64,000 nt of DNA from Planctomycetota bacterium (GCA_024276605.1 JAJRWX010000033.1:37271-101270), one strand, 5' to 3'. Positions 28,348 through 38,971 are shown, numbered from the stretch's first letter. The notes: generated by a model not told the origin, from the letters alone. Numbers and translations: made by a program.

Positions 28348-29660
28348 TATGTAGAACCTTTCATACCAGCGCCGCGTTTTCCCATCTCTACCTGTTCTCC
28401 TTTACGTAACCGTTTGTATTGGAGCGACTCAAAGAACGCATCGATGCGGTTCTTCATTTGGGCTTCGGCGTAATACCTTGGATCTTCGAGGTCGGACTCA
28501 ACCATAAGCGTTGGCACGCCAAGCTCTTTGGTGAAATACTCCCGCATATCTCCCTGCCCCGCAGAAAAAAGTCGGCAGCTCTTTATACTGTGAATGACCA
28601 GCGCGTCGGCATTCCAGTCATCGACGTATGTTTTTATTTGTTTGTATCGCTCAATCATGGATCGATTGCAGAGATTGTGCACAATCATTTGCTCGGCGAT
28701 GCTTTCGAGTGGATTGTCGGGGTCGTGCCGGAAACCAAATTCCCAAGTACCTCCGACGGTAGAATATGTACTTTGTACAGCTACCGCCCCCCACGCCTCA
28801 AACAAGTTACGAAAGTTTCGATAGTACGGATAAGGCGGCGGACCTTCGAACACGACGCGAAATCGCTCCTCGTCCAAGACACCCATACCGTCAGCAATCA
28901 TGTTTTCATATTCTTTGATCGTAGCGTCGAAGAAATCGGCGGCTTCTTTCGTTCCACGCAGGGCATTGATAGGCCCCATCATGTTGATGCTGTCAAAATA
29001 TGCATCAAACGGGGCAGGATGATTTTTACATAATTCCTTGGCTCGACTCCAACCCGCTTCGGCACGGACGGAATATTTCAGAATCTCTCTTAACTTGTCA
29101 ATGTCAAACTTCTTGCCGGTCAGCTCTTCACACTTGGTGATAAGCTCCTTGAGTTGACATATGACATAGGCTACGTCTTCTTTAGTTGGCGCTTCTTCAC
29201 GGAGGAAGGGAATGTCCAGCATGACCATCGGAACATTCAACATTTGAGAACAATGCTCAAACCACTTGATGTACACGTTGCAACCGACAAAGTTGCACAC
29301 AATCATCGATGGTTTTGGTATAGTGCCGTTCTCACCGACCCCACCACACATCGTAAACCCGATATCCGCCTTCACATAGGCACAGTTGTCAGATGCATAG
29401 CCAATCTCTTCGCTCTTGATAATATAAGGCAATGAGTTTTTGCGTATGGCAAGTTGCAGTGCATTGATCTCGGGAAACACCGGTAATATGTCGAAGCATC
29501 GCATGATCTCGACACAATTTCCGCTAATCATGAGATAGGCGGAAGGTACGGGATTTGTTGTGGCAGCCTTCAACTGCGACATCCAACCCGTCATGATATC
29601 GCGCGATAACTTATGTATTTTCCCGCGATAATCTTTTTCATCTGATACCGTCGTTCGCAT
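28347..29660 (-). CDS. bzdO: Benzoyl-CoA reductase, substrate-reducing subunit BzdO
   Basis: 437 residues of the BcrB/BadE/BzdO family, which with BzdN forms the module that reduces the aromatic ring of benzoyl-CoA to cyclohexa-1,5-diene-1-carbonyl-CoA. Candidate cluster Cys are seen in [11 protein letters not shown] (49, 55), [10 protein letters not shown] (122, 127) and [13 protein letters not shown]. The C-terminal end is basic. GGAG precedes the ATG by eight bases. It lies between bzdN and bzdP in the order known from Azoarcus. Benzoyl-CoA specificity rests on family resemblance plus the dch-had-oah genes in the same operon. Confidence 0.9.
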   Translation of the reverse strand: MRTTVSDEKDYRGKIHKLSRDIMTGWMSQLKAATTNPVPSAYLMISGNCVEIMRCFDILPVFPEINALQLAIRKNSLPYIIKSEEIGYASDNCAYVKADIGFTMCGGVGENGTIPKPSMIVCNFVGCNVYIKWFEHCSQMLNVPMVMLDIPFLREEAPTKEDVAYVICQLKELITKCEELTGKKFDIDKLREILKYSVRAEAGWSRAKELCKNHPAPFDAYFDSINMMGPINALRGTKEAADFFDATIKEYENMIADGMGVLDEERFRVVFEGPPPYPYYRNFRNLFEAWGAVAVQSTYSTVGGTWEFGFRHDPDNPLESIAEQMIVHNLCNRSMIERYKQIKTYVDDWNADALVIHSIKSCRLFSAGQGDMREYFTKELGVPTLMVESDLEDPRYYAEAQMKNRIDAFFESLQYKRLRKGEQVEMGKRGAGMKGST

Positions 29661-29793
29661 TGTGCTTACTCCAAACCCTTCACCTTGTTAGACAACGTCG
29701 GCGGCGTGCCCGCCCAAACTCACCATTGTCAACAAAGCCTGGATTGATGTTGTCTCACTTTATTCCCATTCTTCTCTCGGCTATCCCGAATCA

Positions 29794-30948
29794 CTAATCA
29801 AACAACATAGATTCCGCGAACGTTTCTATCTCCGTGCGCGTACTTTCGAACGTCCACATTTTCTCTTCAAATTCTATTTTTAGATGAGGCACATCTGCTT
29901 CTTCCAATTTTTGGCGAAACAACACATAGTCCAACAGGGCCGGCTCGCAGAATTTTGCCGGTGCAAAGAGGACGGCCTCAGCGCCGGAACGCTTCATCCG
30001 ATCAATCAGCCCGTCAGTTCGCGGTTTTTTATAGTCATGTCGAACCGACGTATAGACACTGCTCGCTAAGTATGCGTTGGACAGCGCTGCCAGCGGATCG
30101 CCATTTGAAACCACATCATCATCGAAAAGGCGCCAACCAATGATCATATCGTCGTCTTGCACCAGACAACCGCTGGCTTCGATGACCTCGACCAATCCGA
30201 TCGGCGGCTGTTCGCAAAAAGCACCCTCCACAACTACCCGCACCCCGTCTCGCGGTTTGACATCCGAAGCCTCAACAGCATCGCAAAGCTCACGCAGCAT
30301 GGGCACAAAATCCTCCGGCATCATGCGCGTACTTGCCTGCACCACAGCGTACAAATCCGCAGCGGCAATCGACGAAGGATGAGCTTTTCGATGAGCATAG
30401 AGACGTCGGGTGTGGTGGCGCACTTCATTGTAAAGTTTAAGGCTGTCTCGAATCGCCTCGTCGGGAATAGGTCGATTCAATTGTTTCGATAGATTGGTAC
30501 GAAAGCGTTCAAATTCCGATCGCGCGTAGTTAGCCGATTCCGCGCTGTACATGTTCTGCGGCATATGAAGATATTCGACGTAAAGCTCGGGGCAATTACG
30601 CTTGACCAAACTCGAAAGATTGCGCGCGACATCGCAAATGGAACTGAACACGACCCCCTCGAATTCCTTCATTTCATCACGAAGAAACAGCTCAAGGGTG
30701 CTCTTGGCTATGGAACAAATGAAAGACTGAAACCGCGCATCCGCGTGAGACAACTCAATCTTGTCTCCCGCACCGAACATCCCAACCGGAAGCAGCCCGG
30801 CTGCGTGGATAATCTCTACCGGCGCATAAACCGGAAAAACCCCAAAACCCCCTACATCGGGATGTTTCTCCCTCGCCAGTGCAAGAATCTGAGCCGGTAG
30901 TAGGTCGAGTAGATCACGACATTCCTGAATGATTTTTTCGCCAGTCAC
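29794..30948 (-). CDS. bzdN: Benzoyl-CoA reductase, substrate-reducing subunit BzdN
   Basis: The start is GTG 30948, with GGAGG six bases upstream; the longer frame to 31068 overlaps the preceding gene and adds unrelated residues. The 384-residue product has the size of BzdN/BcrC (about 380). It carries the BcrC-type pattern DVGGFGVFPVYAPVEIIHAA, FICSIAK (Cys78), FSSICDVARN (Cys105) and APAKFCEPALLDY (Cys334), probable ligands or neighbours of its iron-sulfur cluster. With BzdO it holds the ring-reducing site. The gene is separated by 133 bases from bzdO, the widest gap within the four-gene set. Confidence 0.9.
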   Translation of the reverse strand: MTGEKIIQECRDLLDLLPAQILALAREKHPDVGGFGVFPVYAPVEIIHAAGLLPVGMFGAGDKIELSHADARFQSFICSIAKSTLELFLRDEMKEFEGVVFSSICDVARNLSSLVKRNCPELYVEYLHMPQNMYSAESANYARSEFERFRTNLSKQLNRPIPDEAIRDSLKLYNEVRHHTRRLYAHRKAHPSSIAAADLYAVVQASTRMMPEDFVPMLRELCDAVEASDVKPRDGVRVVVEGAFCEQPPIGLVEVIEASGCLVQDDDMIIGWRLFDDDVVSNGDPLAALSNAYLASSVYTSVRHDYKKPRTDGLIDRMKRSGAEAVLFAPAKFCEPALLDYVLFRQKLEEADVPHLKIEFEEKMWTFESTRTEIETFAESMLFD

Positions 30949-30989
30949 ACAAACCTCCAATACGATGTCGATGCACTCACCGAATTCGT

Positions 30990-33482
30990 TTACGAATTCG
31001 CCGAGGCTCCATCCAACTCTTGTTCTCCAGAAAATTCCGCCATCCCGTTCTCGGACGGGTAACGCCAACCCGGTAGCTCAACTTGATCGCACGAGTAATT
31101 CATGGCGGGAGGACGCTTCCCTCGATCGAGCAGTGCAAGCAACCCAACACTGATGAACGGATTCTTTTTCGGGTTGAAAATTTCCCCGGTTTCAGTAGCT
31201 AATGCCGCATCGTTTGCACCGCGCGCCAGTTCTTTTTTGAACAGTGCCCTTGAATAAGGCGCATCCTTAGCCATCTGTCGGGCGCGCTCGAATCCACGCT
31301 GCAACGCTTCCAACTCGTTATCAAAAACGCCGTTACAAAGCCCAACCTGAAAAGCACGATCAGCGGTAAGCCCCTGATCGAACAATTCGAAGATCACTGA
31401 GTCACCCATACCCAACCGTTTCAACTCACCAGCCGCCCCAAACCCGGGCAAAATCGCATAATCCAATTCCGGTTGGTTGTAGTTACACTTCAGGCCCCAC
31501 TGCGATTGTCTCTTGAGCGAATCAAACGTGAAGCCAAACGACCGAATGTCGTAGCGTAGATCAAGAAAGTATGTGAACTCCGCCCCTCCGCCCCATTTTT
31601 CACCAAAGACGCCGATACTGGCTACCGGACTCTGCTGAATCAACCGGAATAGCCCAACACCGTTACGACTTGACGCCGCCGCTTCGGATTCACTCAATGG
31701 CGCATAACCCTTGTCGCGCTCAAACCAACCTCGATTGAATTCACGGGCATCGGCACCGAACATTCTCAAACCGGTGCCGGCTGCGGTAAACAACACGGCA
31801 CCGCACGCGCCTTTCGCATGAAGCTTTAGAACACGGCTATAAGCATGACCAAGCTGATCGATGACTGCCTTGTTAAAGACATTACCCCGCAACGGACTGT
31901 TAAAAATAATGCTTGCGACGCGCCCCTTAGTCGATGGTTCGCCAAATTTAAGATCGAGATAACAACCTCGGTAATCGCCCGAATCGAGACAAAGCTCGGC
32001 GACCGGCGTTCGATAATACTTGCCGTATCCAAGTAAGCGCGAAAGATTTCTTCGCTTCATTTCCAAAAGTAAGCAGGGACGGTTGATGCGCGGTCCGGTC
32101 GTTCCGTCTACATCCAACATGTCAACCATATAGGGATCGTCGGCGTTTTCATCTTGGGCACGTCGAACCAATTGGATGAGTCCATCAATGGTTAAGCTGC
32201 CAATGAGCGCGTCGATCAACTCGATCAATCCCACTTTGAACCTTAACCCGGCCCGCGTAGCTATGTTAATCTGCCCCGGCGTGGCAATTCGATCTTGAAT
32301 CATATCGAGCGCATACAAACACAATGGCAAGGCATACCGACGAAAAGCTCGACCACCGGCGTCACTCGCACAGGCCACATGAACCAACGACGCTGTGCTT
32401 TTAATCTTTCCGGCTAGACGATCCTTTTCCGTCGCTTCGTAATAGGACCAGTAATCCTTGCGTGAAATTTCCCCCATGGGCACATAATCACCCGACTTGG
32501 GATCGTACACAGCCGAAGGCTTGGACTTACTCCAAGCATAAAAACCCCGACGCTTGGATGAATTGATTCCCGTATCCCCACTAATCTCCAGCCGTGCTAT
32601 CCATTCCGGATAGTAGGCACCATCGCGGTTGTATAGGCCACGTAACCGATCAGTGGCAGGAAGCGCTTCCCCGAGATGACGAGACGATTCCGTGTACGGC
32701 ATGTGCCCGGTTTGATCGAGCACGACAAACGGGTTAGCCGTGAACAAATCCCAAAGACCGCCCCGCTCGACGATATCTTGCGGACCATCCACATCCCACG
32801 AGACGATAGCCCCCATAGCCTGAAACAAGGGATCAGTAATGTAACCGTGATGATCGACCGGCAACGAGATGACTGTTTTCTCTAGAATCTGATCCGCAAA
32901 AACCGTGCCAATCTTAAATGTCTCGTTCGATGCGTACTTTCCCTTCATGACATCAATCAGGCGGTTGGATTCGAACGGAAAGTAACCGTGTACGGTAAGA
33001 AATTTCTCGCGAAAGGCCCCGGATGCAAATAAAGCGGCGAGTTCTTCCGTGGTGTGTGAGGATGTATTCGAAAATATCGCGGCGATGCTAACCGGATCAA
33101 CCGCTTCTTCGATCAATCGAAAGATGCTCGCTTTTATTTCACTTCGTTCCGTAGCTACTTCCCATATAATATCGGCACGGCTGAGGGCATCATATTCCTG
33201 CGTATAGGTTACGCGCGAGGACAGGCGTTCTCGATCCTCTTCTCGTAAACGAAACGCCGACACATCTCGCTTCCATAAACCTTCAAATCGATCGCGCGCC
33301 GCTTGAAGTGCTTCTTGCTTGACATCCAGCAACAATATCTCGTAAGGTGACTTTCGCAGTAAATCAATGACGATTCCCTGCCCCATCGTACCGGCGCCGA
33401 TGATAGCCACACATTGTATCTCATTGACACGCGAGACTGCAGCTTCCAGAGACTTGTCGCCGTATGCAAATGCGCAATTCAT
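30990..33482 (-). CDS. 3-Hydroxyacyl-CoA dehydrogenase / enoyl-CoA hydratase fusion (FadN-like order)
   Basis: 830 residues. The N-terminal half is a 3-hydroxyacyl-CoA dehydrogenase: NAD loop AIIGAGTMGQG (27-37), FSNTSSHT and HGYFPFESNRLIDVM with the catalytic His region, followed by the C-terminal dehydrogenase domain. The last 320 residues are a crotonase-type domain (about 520-760; GVFGEKWGGGAEFTYFLD). This order (dehydrogenase first, hydratase last) is that of FadN, opposite to FadB. The natural role here would be the beta-oxidation of 3-hydroxypimelyl-CoA or its products. It sits between the thiolase (28 bases away) and bzdN (41 bases), in the same operon. Confidence 0.85.
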   Translation of the reverse strand: MNCAFAYGDKSLEAAVSRVNEIQCVAIIGAGTMGQGIVIDLLRKSPYEILLLDVKQEALQAARDRFEGLWKRDVSAFRLREEDRERLSSRVTYTQEYDALSRADIIWEVATERSEIKASIFRLIEEAVDPVSIAAIFSNTSSHTTEELAALFASGAFREKFLTVHGYFPFESNRLIDVMKGKYASNETFKIGTVFADQILEKTVISLPVDHHGYITDPLFQAMGAIVSWDVDGPQDIVERGGLWDLFTANPFVVLDQTGHMPYTESSRHLGEALPATDRLRGLYNRDGAYYPEWIARLEISGDTGINSSKRRGFYAWSKSKPSAVYDPKSGDYVPMGEISRKDYWSYYEATEKDRLAGKIKSTASLVHVACASDAGGRAFRRYALPLCLYALDMIQDRIATPGQINIATRAGLRFKVGLIELIDALIGSLTIDGLIQLVRRAQDENADDPYMVDMLDVDGTTGPRINRPCLLLEMKRRNLSRLLGYGKYYRTPVAELCLDSGDYRGCYLDLKFGEPSTKGRVASIIFNSPLRGNVFNKAVIDQLGHAYSRVLKLHAKGACGAVLFTAAGTGLRMFGADAREFNRGWFERDKGYAPLSESEAAASSRNGVGLFRLIQQSPVASIGVFGEKWGGGAEFTYFLDLRYDIRSFGFTFDSLKRQSQWGLKCNYNQPELDYAILPGFGAAGELKRLGMGDSVIFELFDQGLTADRAFQVGLCNGVFDNELEALQRGFERARQMAKDAPYSRALFKKELARGANDAALATETGEIFNPKKNPFISVGLLALLDRGKRPPAMNYSCDQVELPGWRYPSENGMAEFSGEQELDGASANS

Positions 33483-33510
33483 GACAATCTTCCGTTACCA
33501 AAGATAGAAT

Positions 33511-34758
33511 TCATTTCGTTTCCGTATTTCGTATAACAATGGCTACGCCCTGCCCGCCGCCAATGCATGCGGAGCAAATACCATACGCCACACTACGTCG
33601 CTTCATTTCGTACATCATGTCAACGATGATCCGAACACCCGTCGCGGCCAGGGGATGACCAATCGCAATGGCCCCACCGTTCACATTCACATTTTCGCGC
33701 GGCAAACCCAGCTCTTTTTCAACGCCCAGGTATTGAGCGGCAAAGGCCTCATTGATTTCCCATAGTCCGACATCTTGTTGACTGATCCCGGCGCGTTGGA
33801 GCGCTAGATTGATCGAAGGCACCGGCCCGCGGCCCATCACCCGAGGGTCAACACCGCAAACACCATAACTCACTACCTCGAACTGTGTTGACCACCCGTT
33901 TCGCTCTGCTTCTGCTCGATCAGCCAGAATCACCGCGCCAGCGCCGTCACTTAGTTCGCTCGCATTCCCGGCTGAGACTAATCCGTTCGGTGTCATGCCT
34001 GGTATCTTGGCAAGCACTTCGAGGGAAGTGTTTCGAACACACTCATCACGAGCTAGATGCACCGGTTCACCGCGCAAGTCCGTCGCATCGATCGCCAACA
34101 TACCGCAAAGGGCGTCACCACCGTTGAAATGGCTGGATCGGTAAGCGTCCCGTGCGCGCTGGTGGGATTGTACGGCAAACTCATCGCATGCATTGCGAGT
34201 GACGCCGACCTGACTCCCATATTCATCAGCCGTTAACATCATGCTAGTATGTGCCAGATCATGATTCAGCCCGGCAAGCAGCGTATCTTCTTTTTTGCCA
34301 CCTTCTTGAAATTCCCAAAAACTGGAGGCACGACGAGGCGAGCGAATGACCTGGGGCGTTCGTGTCATGTTCTCGGCACCAAAACACAAGGCCGTCTTGG
34401 CATCATCCATTTCCGATGGCACAGCGATTTGCTGCATCGCACTGACAACCGTTTGCAGTCCCGAACCGCAAATGCGTTGCACCATGAGCGCCGGAACGTC
34501 CACGTTCAAGTGACAGCGTAATGCCACATTTCTGGGAAAATAAATATCCTGCGATGCCGGTGCCGTGGTTTGATACACATTGGCACCAATAGCCGTATCT
34601 ATTTGTTCGCGAGGTACACCGCTTCGTTTGATCGCCTCTTCACACGCGAAGAAGGCCAAATCTTCAGGCGCAAAATTAGACAGCGTACCACACTTTACGC
34701 CAATCGGCGTTCGTGCCCCATCCACAATCACGATATCGGAATGCTCGTTACGTGCCAC
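33511..34758 (-). CDS. Thiolase (acetyl-CoA C-acyltransferase)
   Basis: 415 residues from GTG 34758, with AAGGGG upstream in the end of the preceding gene. The nucleophile Cys97 lies in MVQRICGSG, the C-terminal His in GGAIAIGHPLAATG and the second Cys in SACIGGGQG, so all catalytic residues are present. Thiolases of this type cleave 3-oxoacyl-CoA with CoA. In this operon it would split 3-oxopimelyl-CoA to glutaryl-CoA and acetyl-CoA, inferred from context. It starts three bases after the stop of the acyl-CoA synthetase fusion gene. Confidence 0.92.
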   Translation of the reverse strand: MARNEHSDIVIVDGARTPIGVKCGTLSNFAPEDLAFFACEEAIKRSGVPREQIDTAIGANVYQTTAPASQDIYFPRNVALRCHLNVDVPALMVQRICGSGLQTVVSAMQQIAVPSEMDDAKTALCFGAENMTRTPQVIRSPRRASSFWEFQEGGKKEDTLLAGLNHDLAHTSMMLTADEYGSQVGVTRNACDEFAVQSHQRARDAYRSSHFNGGDALCGMLAIDATDLRGEPVHLARDECVRNTSLEVLAKIPGMTPNGLVSAGNASELSDGAGAVILADRAEAERNGWSTQFEVVSYGVCGVDPRVMGRGPVPSINLALQRAGISQQDVGLWEINEAFAAQYLGVEKELGLPRENVNVNGGAIAIGHPLAATGVRIIVDMMYEMKRRSVAYGICSACIGGGQGVAIVIRNTETK

Positions 34759-34761
34759 AAC

Positions 34762-37700
34762 TCATACCCCTTGCAACTGTTGTTTACGAATGACAATGAC
34801 ATCTTCGCCCGGTTCATTGGAAAACATATCATCAAGGAGATGTTTATGATTGGCGATGACGGTCTTGCGCACCATCTTGCCGGAAGACGTAAGTTCTCCG
34901 TTGACTAGCGTCGGTGTTCGGTCCGTTAAAACAAAACGCTGAATCCGATGGAATTTTACTTCGATCAACTCATTCAATCGTTCGACTTCTTGAGTGAGTA
35001 AAGCACGGACGCCGGGATGTGTAAGAAGTTCTTTCTGTTCGACTCGTTGTTCTTTAGCCCACGCAGCAAGCTCGACCATATCCGGATAGATCAGGGCCGA
35101 TACGAAATCCTCTCCACTACCGAGTACGATGGCCTGTGCTATATAACGCGATTCATTCACCAGTATCGTTTCGATACGCTGGGGATGAACTTTCTCGCCG
35201 GTGGTCAGTTTGAAGGCACCGTCTTTCCTTCCGAATATGCGCAGGCCTTTCTTCGTAAACTCTCCAAGGTCGCCGGTTCGAAACCAACCATCAGCACTGA
35301 GCACATGGCTCGTCGCTTCCTCATCATCGAGATAGCCCCCCATCACATTGGGGCCTTTGACGAGAATTTCCTGATCGTCGTTGATCCGAATGGAGACGCC
35401 GGGAATGGGATACCCCACATACCCGCTATTCCATTGGCCATCGAGAGTCGTGAGTGTGACACTCGGTGAGGTTTCAGTCAAACCCCAACCCTCCAAGACG
35501 GGGATCTGATGCTCGCTGTATATACGTGCTACCGGCGCGGGCAGCGAAGCACCGGCAGTGAATACAAAACGAAGGCGACCACCAAAGATCACGCGCTCGA
35601 TCGATGTATCCGTCCGACAACGTGATAGAAGCATGTCATGAACACGGGGAACGCTGAAAAATAGCGTGGGATCAAACGCCCCCCAATTGGCAATCATACG
35701 ATCGATATCACGCCCGCGCGAGTCGTCTAAGCACAACTCGCAGCCATGGTACAATGCGAGTGTTCGTTCAAAAATACCCCCGAAACTATGATGCCAGGGC
35801 AAATAACTGAATAGGACATCCTTCTCGGACACATCCCAAATCAACTCAACGGCCTTTTGTTGAGAAATGATGTTGCGATGGGAAAGGCGTACACCCTTGG
35901 GAGGCCCGGTCGTACCAGAGGTATACATGATTAAGCACAGGTCGTCCGATTGAACGGCGCTGATTCGCTGGTCCAGCGCCTCCTGACTTGCCCCCCCCTG
36001 AATTAGTAAATCGTCGAAGTTTTTCGCGCCCCAAGCTTCGCAGTCAGCATCGAAATCCATGGAAAAATATTGTTGGATCCACGGGTGACGATCGGCTTCG
36101 ATTTTCTCAAGCTGATGTTTTCCAGAGACGATCACAAATTTTGGCTTGGCGTGGCCCAATACGTACGCAATGGAACCCGCCGGATACCCGGCAAATACCG
36201 GCACAGTCACCGCACCGATGGCCATGACGGCTAAGTCCGTCATGAACATCTCCGGTCTATTTTCGGAAATCATACTGATGCGATCACCGGGACGTATACC
36301 CATGTCTATCAGACGCCGAGCAATGTTATGGACGTTTTGGGTAAATTGAGACCAAGTGATCGAAGATTCATCTTCACCTGCTCGCGTGCGAATGAACACT
36401 TTTTCACCAAAGCGCTCTGCGCGACTGGTTAATACTTGCCCAAGTGATGATTCATAATCACCCAGCGGGATCTTGTTGGCATGAACTTCCGCGATCCGCT
36501 GAATGCCGATTTCCTCATCCAGTCCCTGTGGGGTGGTCTGACAATACGCCAAACAAGTATCGCGTAGGAGTTCTTTCGTAAGCACAAAACGCTCTTCAGG
36601 TGTTTTGGGAGAGAAATCCACGCTAACCGGATCAAGTCCCGCCCGGCGACGCACCAGATCAGACGCTACGAAATCAACAATGTTGGTAGCCAGTTCTTTA
36701 ATATGCGAGCAACCAACACGACCGCCGACACGTCGCACAATCTCCAACAACACACCACGCTCAATGCGTAAACCCACCAGCCGCTCCGCCACAGCTTCAA
36801 CCTCACGACAAACAGGGAACGGAACGCGAATCATCTTCAAACGACTGCTGACAATTTGCTCATCCGGTAAATATATCTTGACTTCGAGTTTGATCAGATG
36901 CTCGTTGTCGAGCAACGTACCAACCACCACCACGTTGTCTGAGCCGGCGTCAAACAACTCAATCGAAATATTTCTCTGGGCTGAAAGTTCCATACCTGTA
37001 CCTCCCGACTGGTCGCCATGCTCGGCGTTATCTCGAAATCGAATCGCCCGCGCCATCGACGCCTTAATATCGTATTTGAGCGATTTGAATAAATCGGCCT
37101 CTTCCTGCAAACCTGCCCGTGCGGCGTACTGCGAAAGTGGCGACAGAATCCATTCTTCATTTGAAAAAAGCTCTACCCGGTCCAAGCCATTCACCAACGC
37201 ATCACGAAACGTCTTAAGCGAACTGGTCATGTGCCCAGCGAAAGACATGATCGTCGCTCGATGCTTGGCCCAAATGTCCTCATAACACGCATCTTGCGGA
37301 TAGGCACCAGATGATAGACCGACGTTAAACACCGCCCGAGTTACACGTTCGACGAATGCCGCTTTGGTCTCATCTTGGCAAAGATCACCCATGCGCAGAT
37401 CGTTCAGTTCCCCACTGGGTTCAACCGTATGAATAAGACCACCCACGTTCAACACGATCGAAATCATGGCTTTGTCAAATTCAACCCGCGTTCCGGGAAC
37501 GCCTTTGGTATGATGAAACGGATAACGATGGGCGTTGAGAATCGATTCGATGCGAGCCTGCTCGGCTTCACCACCGCCGGCAAACACCAACGACCCCTTG
37601 CGCTCCAATATGTAAACCGTCTCTTTTCCCATACCACGACGACCGCCCGCCTGGAGTGAAATACCCCGCACGATCCGATCAATGATCGCTTGGACCATAG

Positions 37701-38169
37701 CGTCATCCACACCAACCAACCGCCCCATCAACACAGACTCGTGAATCTGCTCTTCAAAATTAGAAACGGTATGCTCCATCAGGATACCATTAGGTAGCAC
37801 CAACATGATGGGCACGCGTCGTTGAATATCCTCGATCGACTGGAGGCGTTTCCGCTCACAGAGGTTTTCCAAGAACCTGGTAAGCTCCGCAGTAAACAAA
37901 ATAAGCTGGTTCGGATTACAACAAACGAACAATAGCTCCGGCATGCGATCAAGCGCCTCAGCTTCCAGAAGATTAGCCAAAATCCTACCTTCTAGCGAAG
38001 CCCATCGCTGATTTTCACCTTCCAGTAGATTAAGAGAACCACTCTCCTTTAACGGCTGTGTGATGCCATCACCACCACGACCGATTAAATACTCCGCGTC
38101 GGTATGCACGAAGAAAGCCACCCCCAGCGCACCGGGAGGATGAATGCCAAGTTCACCGGTGCGTAACAT
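34762..38169 (-). CDS. Three-part protein: unknown domain, DUF2889, acyl-CoA synthetase
   Basis: 1135 residues. Residues 1-390 form a domain I do not recognise (contains VCCNPNQLILFTAELTRFLE and RRGMGKETVYILER). Residues 397-505 match DUF2889 (IRVPFPVCREVEAVAERLVG and GGRVGCSHIKELATNIV). Residues 575-1130 are an adenylate-forming ligase of the long-chain (FAA1) type: IMYTSGTTGPPKGV (747-760), EGWGLTETSP, DGWFRTGDLGEF, FGRKDGAFKLTTGEKV and TSSGKMVRK at the end. The ligase would activate a carboxylic acid with ATP and CoA; the FAA1-like type makes a classical benzoate-CoA ligase less certain. It overlaps the activator gene by 17 bases and is followed by the thiolase, so it is in the aromatic operon. 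Confidence 0.8.
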   Translation of the reverse strand: MLRTGELGIHPPGALGVAFFVHTDAEYLIGRGGDGITQPLKESGSLNLLEGENQRWASLEGRILANLLEAEALDRMPELLFVCCNPNQLILFTAELTRFLENLCERKRLQSIEDIQRRVPIMLVLPNGILMEHTVSNFEEQIHESVLMGRLVGVDDAMVQAIIDRIVRGISLQAGGRRGMGKETVYILERKGSLVFAGGGEAEQARIESILNAHRYPFHHTKGVPGTRVEFDKAMISIVLNVGGLIHTVEPSGELNDLRMGDLCQDETKAAFVERVTRAVFNVGLSSGAYPQDACYEDIWAKHRATIMSFAGHMTSSLKTFRDALVNGLDRVELFSNEEWILSPLSQYAARAGLQEEADLFKSLKYDIKASMARAIRFRDNAEHGDQSGGTGMELSAQRNISIELFDAGSDNVVVVGTLLDNEHLIKLEVKIYLPDEQIVSSRLKMIRVPFPVCREVEAVAERLVGLRIERGVLLEIVRRVGGRVGCSHIKELATNIVDFVASDLVRRRAGLDPVSVDFSPKTPEERFVLTKELLRDTCLAYCQTTPQGLDEEIGIQRIAEVHANKIPLGDYESSLGQVLTSRAERFGEKVFIRTRAGEDESSITWSQFTQNVHNIARRLIDMGIRPGDRISMISENRPEMFMTDLAVMAIGAVTVPVFAGYPAGSIAYVLGHAKPKFVIVSGKHQLEKIEADRHPWIQQYFSMDFDADCEAWGAKNFDDLLIQGGASQEALDQRISAVQSDDLCLIMYTSGTTGPPKGVRLSHRNIISQQKAVELIWDVSEKDVLFSYLPWHHSFGGIFERTLALYHGCELCLDDSRGRDIDRMIANWGAFDPTLFFSVPRVHDMLLSRCRTDTSIERVIFGGRLRFVFTAGASLPAPVARIYSEHQIPVLEGWGLTETSPSVTLTTLDGQWNSGYVGYPIPGVSIRINDDQEILVKGPNVMGGYLDDEEATSHVLSADGWFRTGDLGEFTKKGLRIFGRKDGAFKLTTGEKVHPQRIETILVNESRYIAQAIVLGSGEDFVSALIYPDMVELAAWAKEQRVEQKELLTHPGVRALLTQEVERLNELIEVKFHRIQRFVLTDRTPTLVNGELTSSGKMVRKTVIANHKHLLDDMFSNEPGEDVIVIRKQQLQGV

Positions 38170-38971
38170 GACTGGTCGATCTCCTCTGAGTATCTTCTTG
38201 ACTAGCAGCTAGCAATGCTGCGCCATAAGCACCGGCATGTTGCGGCATGGGTGGCAGCCACACTTCGGTTTCAAGCATTTCTTCTAGAGCCTTCACCATC
38301 GCTCGACAATGCGCGGCTACACCGCCGGTGACGGCCACCGCATCGCTACGCGCCGACAGCATCTCACTAATCCGCGCGGCGATGGACCGGAACAACCCCA
38401 TCGATATATCCTCCCGCCGCTGACCTGCTTTAATTCGCTCGATCACTTCCGTTCCGGCAAACACGGTACAATAACTGTTCAGTACGGCTTGTTCCGATGA
38501 TGCCATCGCCAGCTCATCCAAGGCTGATAGTGACAACCCCAGCTTAAATGCCGTCGATTCAAGAAAAGTGCCCGTACCCGCCGCACACTTCGCGTTCATG
38601 CGGTAATCAACCATGCGCCCCTCTTCACTTAGGCGGATGACTTTCGTATCCTGACCGCCAATATCAATAATGGTGCGCACCTGGGGATACCATTCTCTAG
38701 CGCCGCGAGCATGACATGTAATTTCCGTCACCTGACGATCCGCCATTTTCACATGCTCACGACCATAACCTGTAGCTACGCACCGCGTAATATCTTCCAG
38801 GGTGCCTTCAGCCTGTCTCAGGGCACGACGAATGGACATGTCCACGGCATCCGCATAATCGAACCCGGAATGGTTCACATGGTGCCCGACCAATGTCGCC
38901 GTCTCATCAATGATGACACATTTGGTTGCCGAGGAACCGACATCAACACCTACATAGAGCGCTTCGCTCAT
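38153..38971 (-). CDS. Second BcrAD/BadFG-type ATPase (activator of the 2-hydroxyacyl-CoA dehydratase type)
   Basis: 272 residues with the complete ATPase set: VGVDVGSSATKCVI, CVATGYGREH, the DIGGQDTKVI loop, NAKCAAGTGTF with Cys129, NSYCTVF with Cys168 and VTGGVAAH near the end. The two Cys would hold the [4Fe-4S] cluster between two monomers. The gene starts inside the last codon of the upstream gene (ATGA overlap), so both proteins are likely made together as activator and reductase. It resembles the activators of double-cubane cluster proteins and HgdC-like proteins. It is an intact homologue of the broken bzdQ. Confidence 0.88.
   Translation of the reverse strand: MSEALYVGVDVGSSATKCVIIDETATLVGHHVNHSGFDYADAVDMSIRRALRQAEGTLEDITRCVATGYGREHVKMADRQVTEITCHARGAREWYPQVRTIIDIGGQDTKVIRLSEEGRMVDYRMNAKCAAGTGTFLESTAFKLGLSLSALDELAMASSEQAVLNSYCTVFAGTEVIERIKAGQRREDISMGLFRSIAARISEMLSARSDAVAVTGGVAAHCRAMVKALEEMLETEVWLPPMPQHAGAYGAALLAASQEDTQRRSTSHVTHR

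Noticed and set aside
34762..38169. Calling the ligase a benzoate-CoA ligase
   Set aside because: The ligase part resembles the long-chain FAA1 type and carries two additional domains; substrate cannot be read from the sequence.
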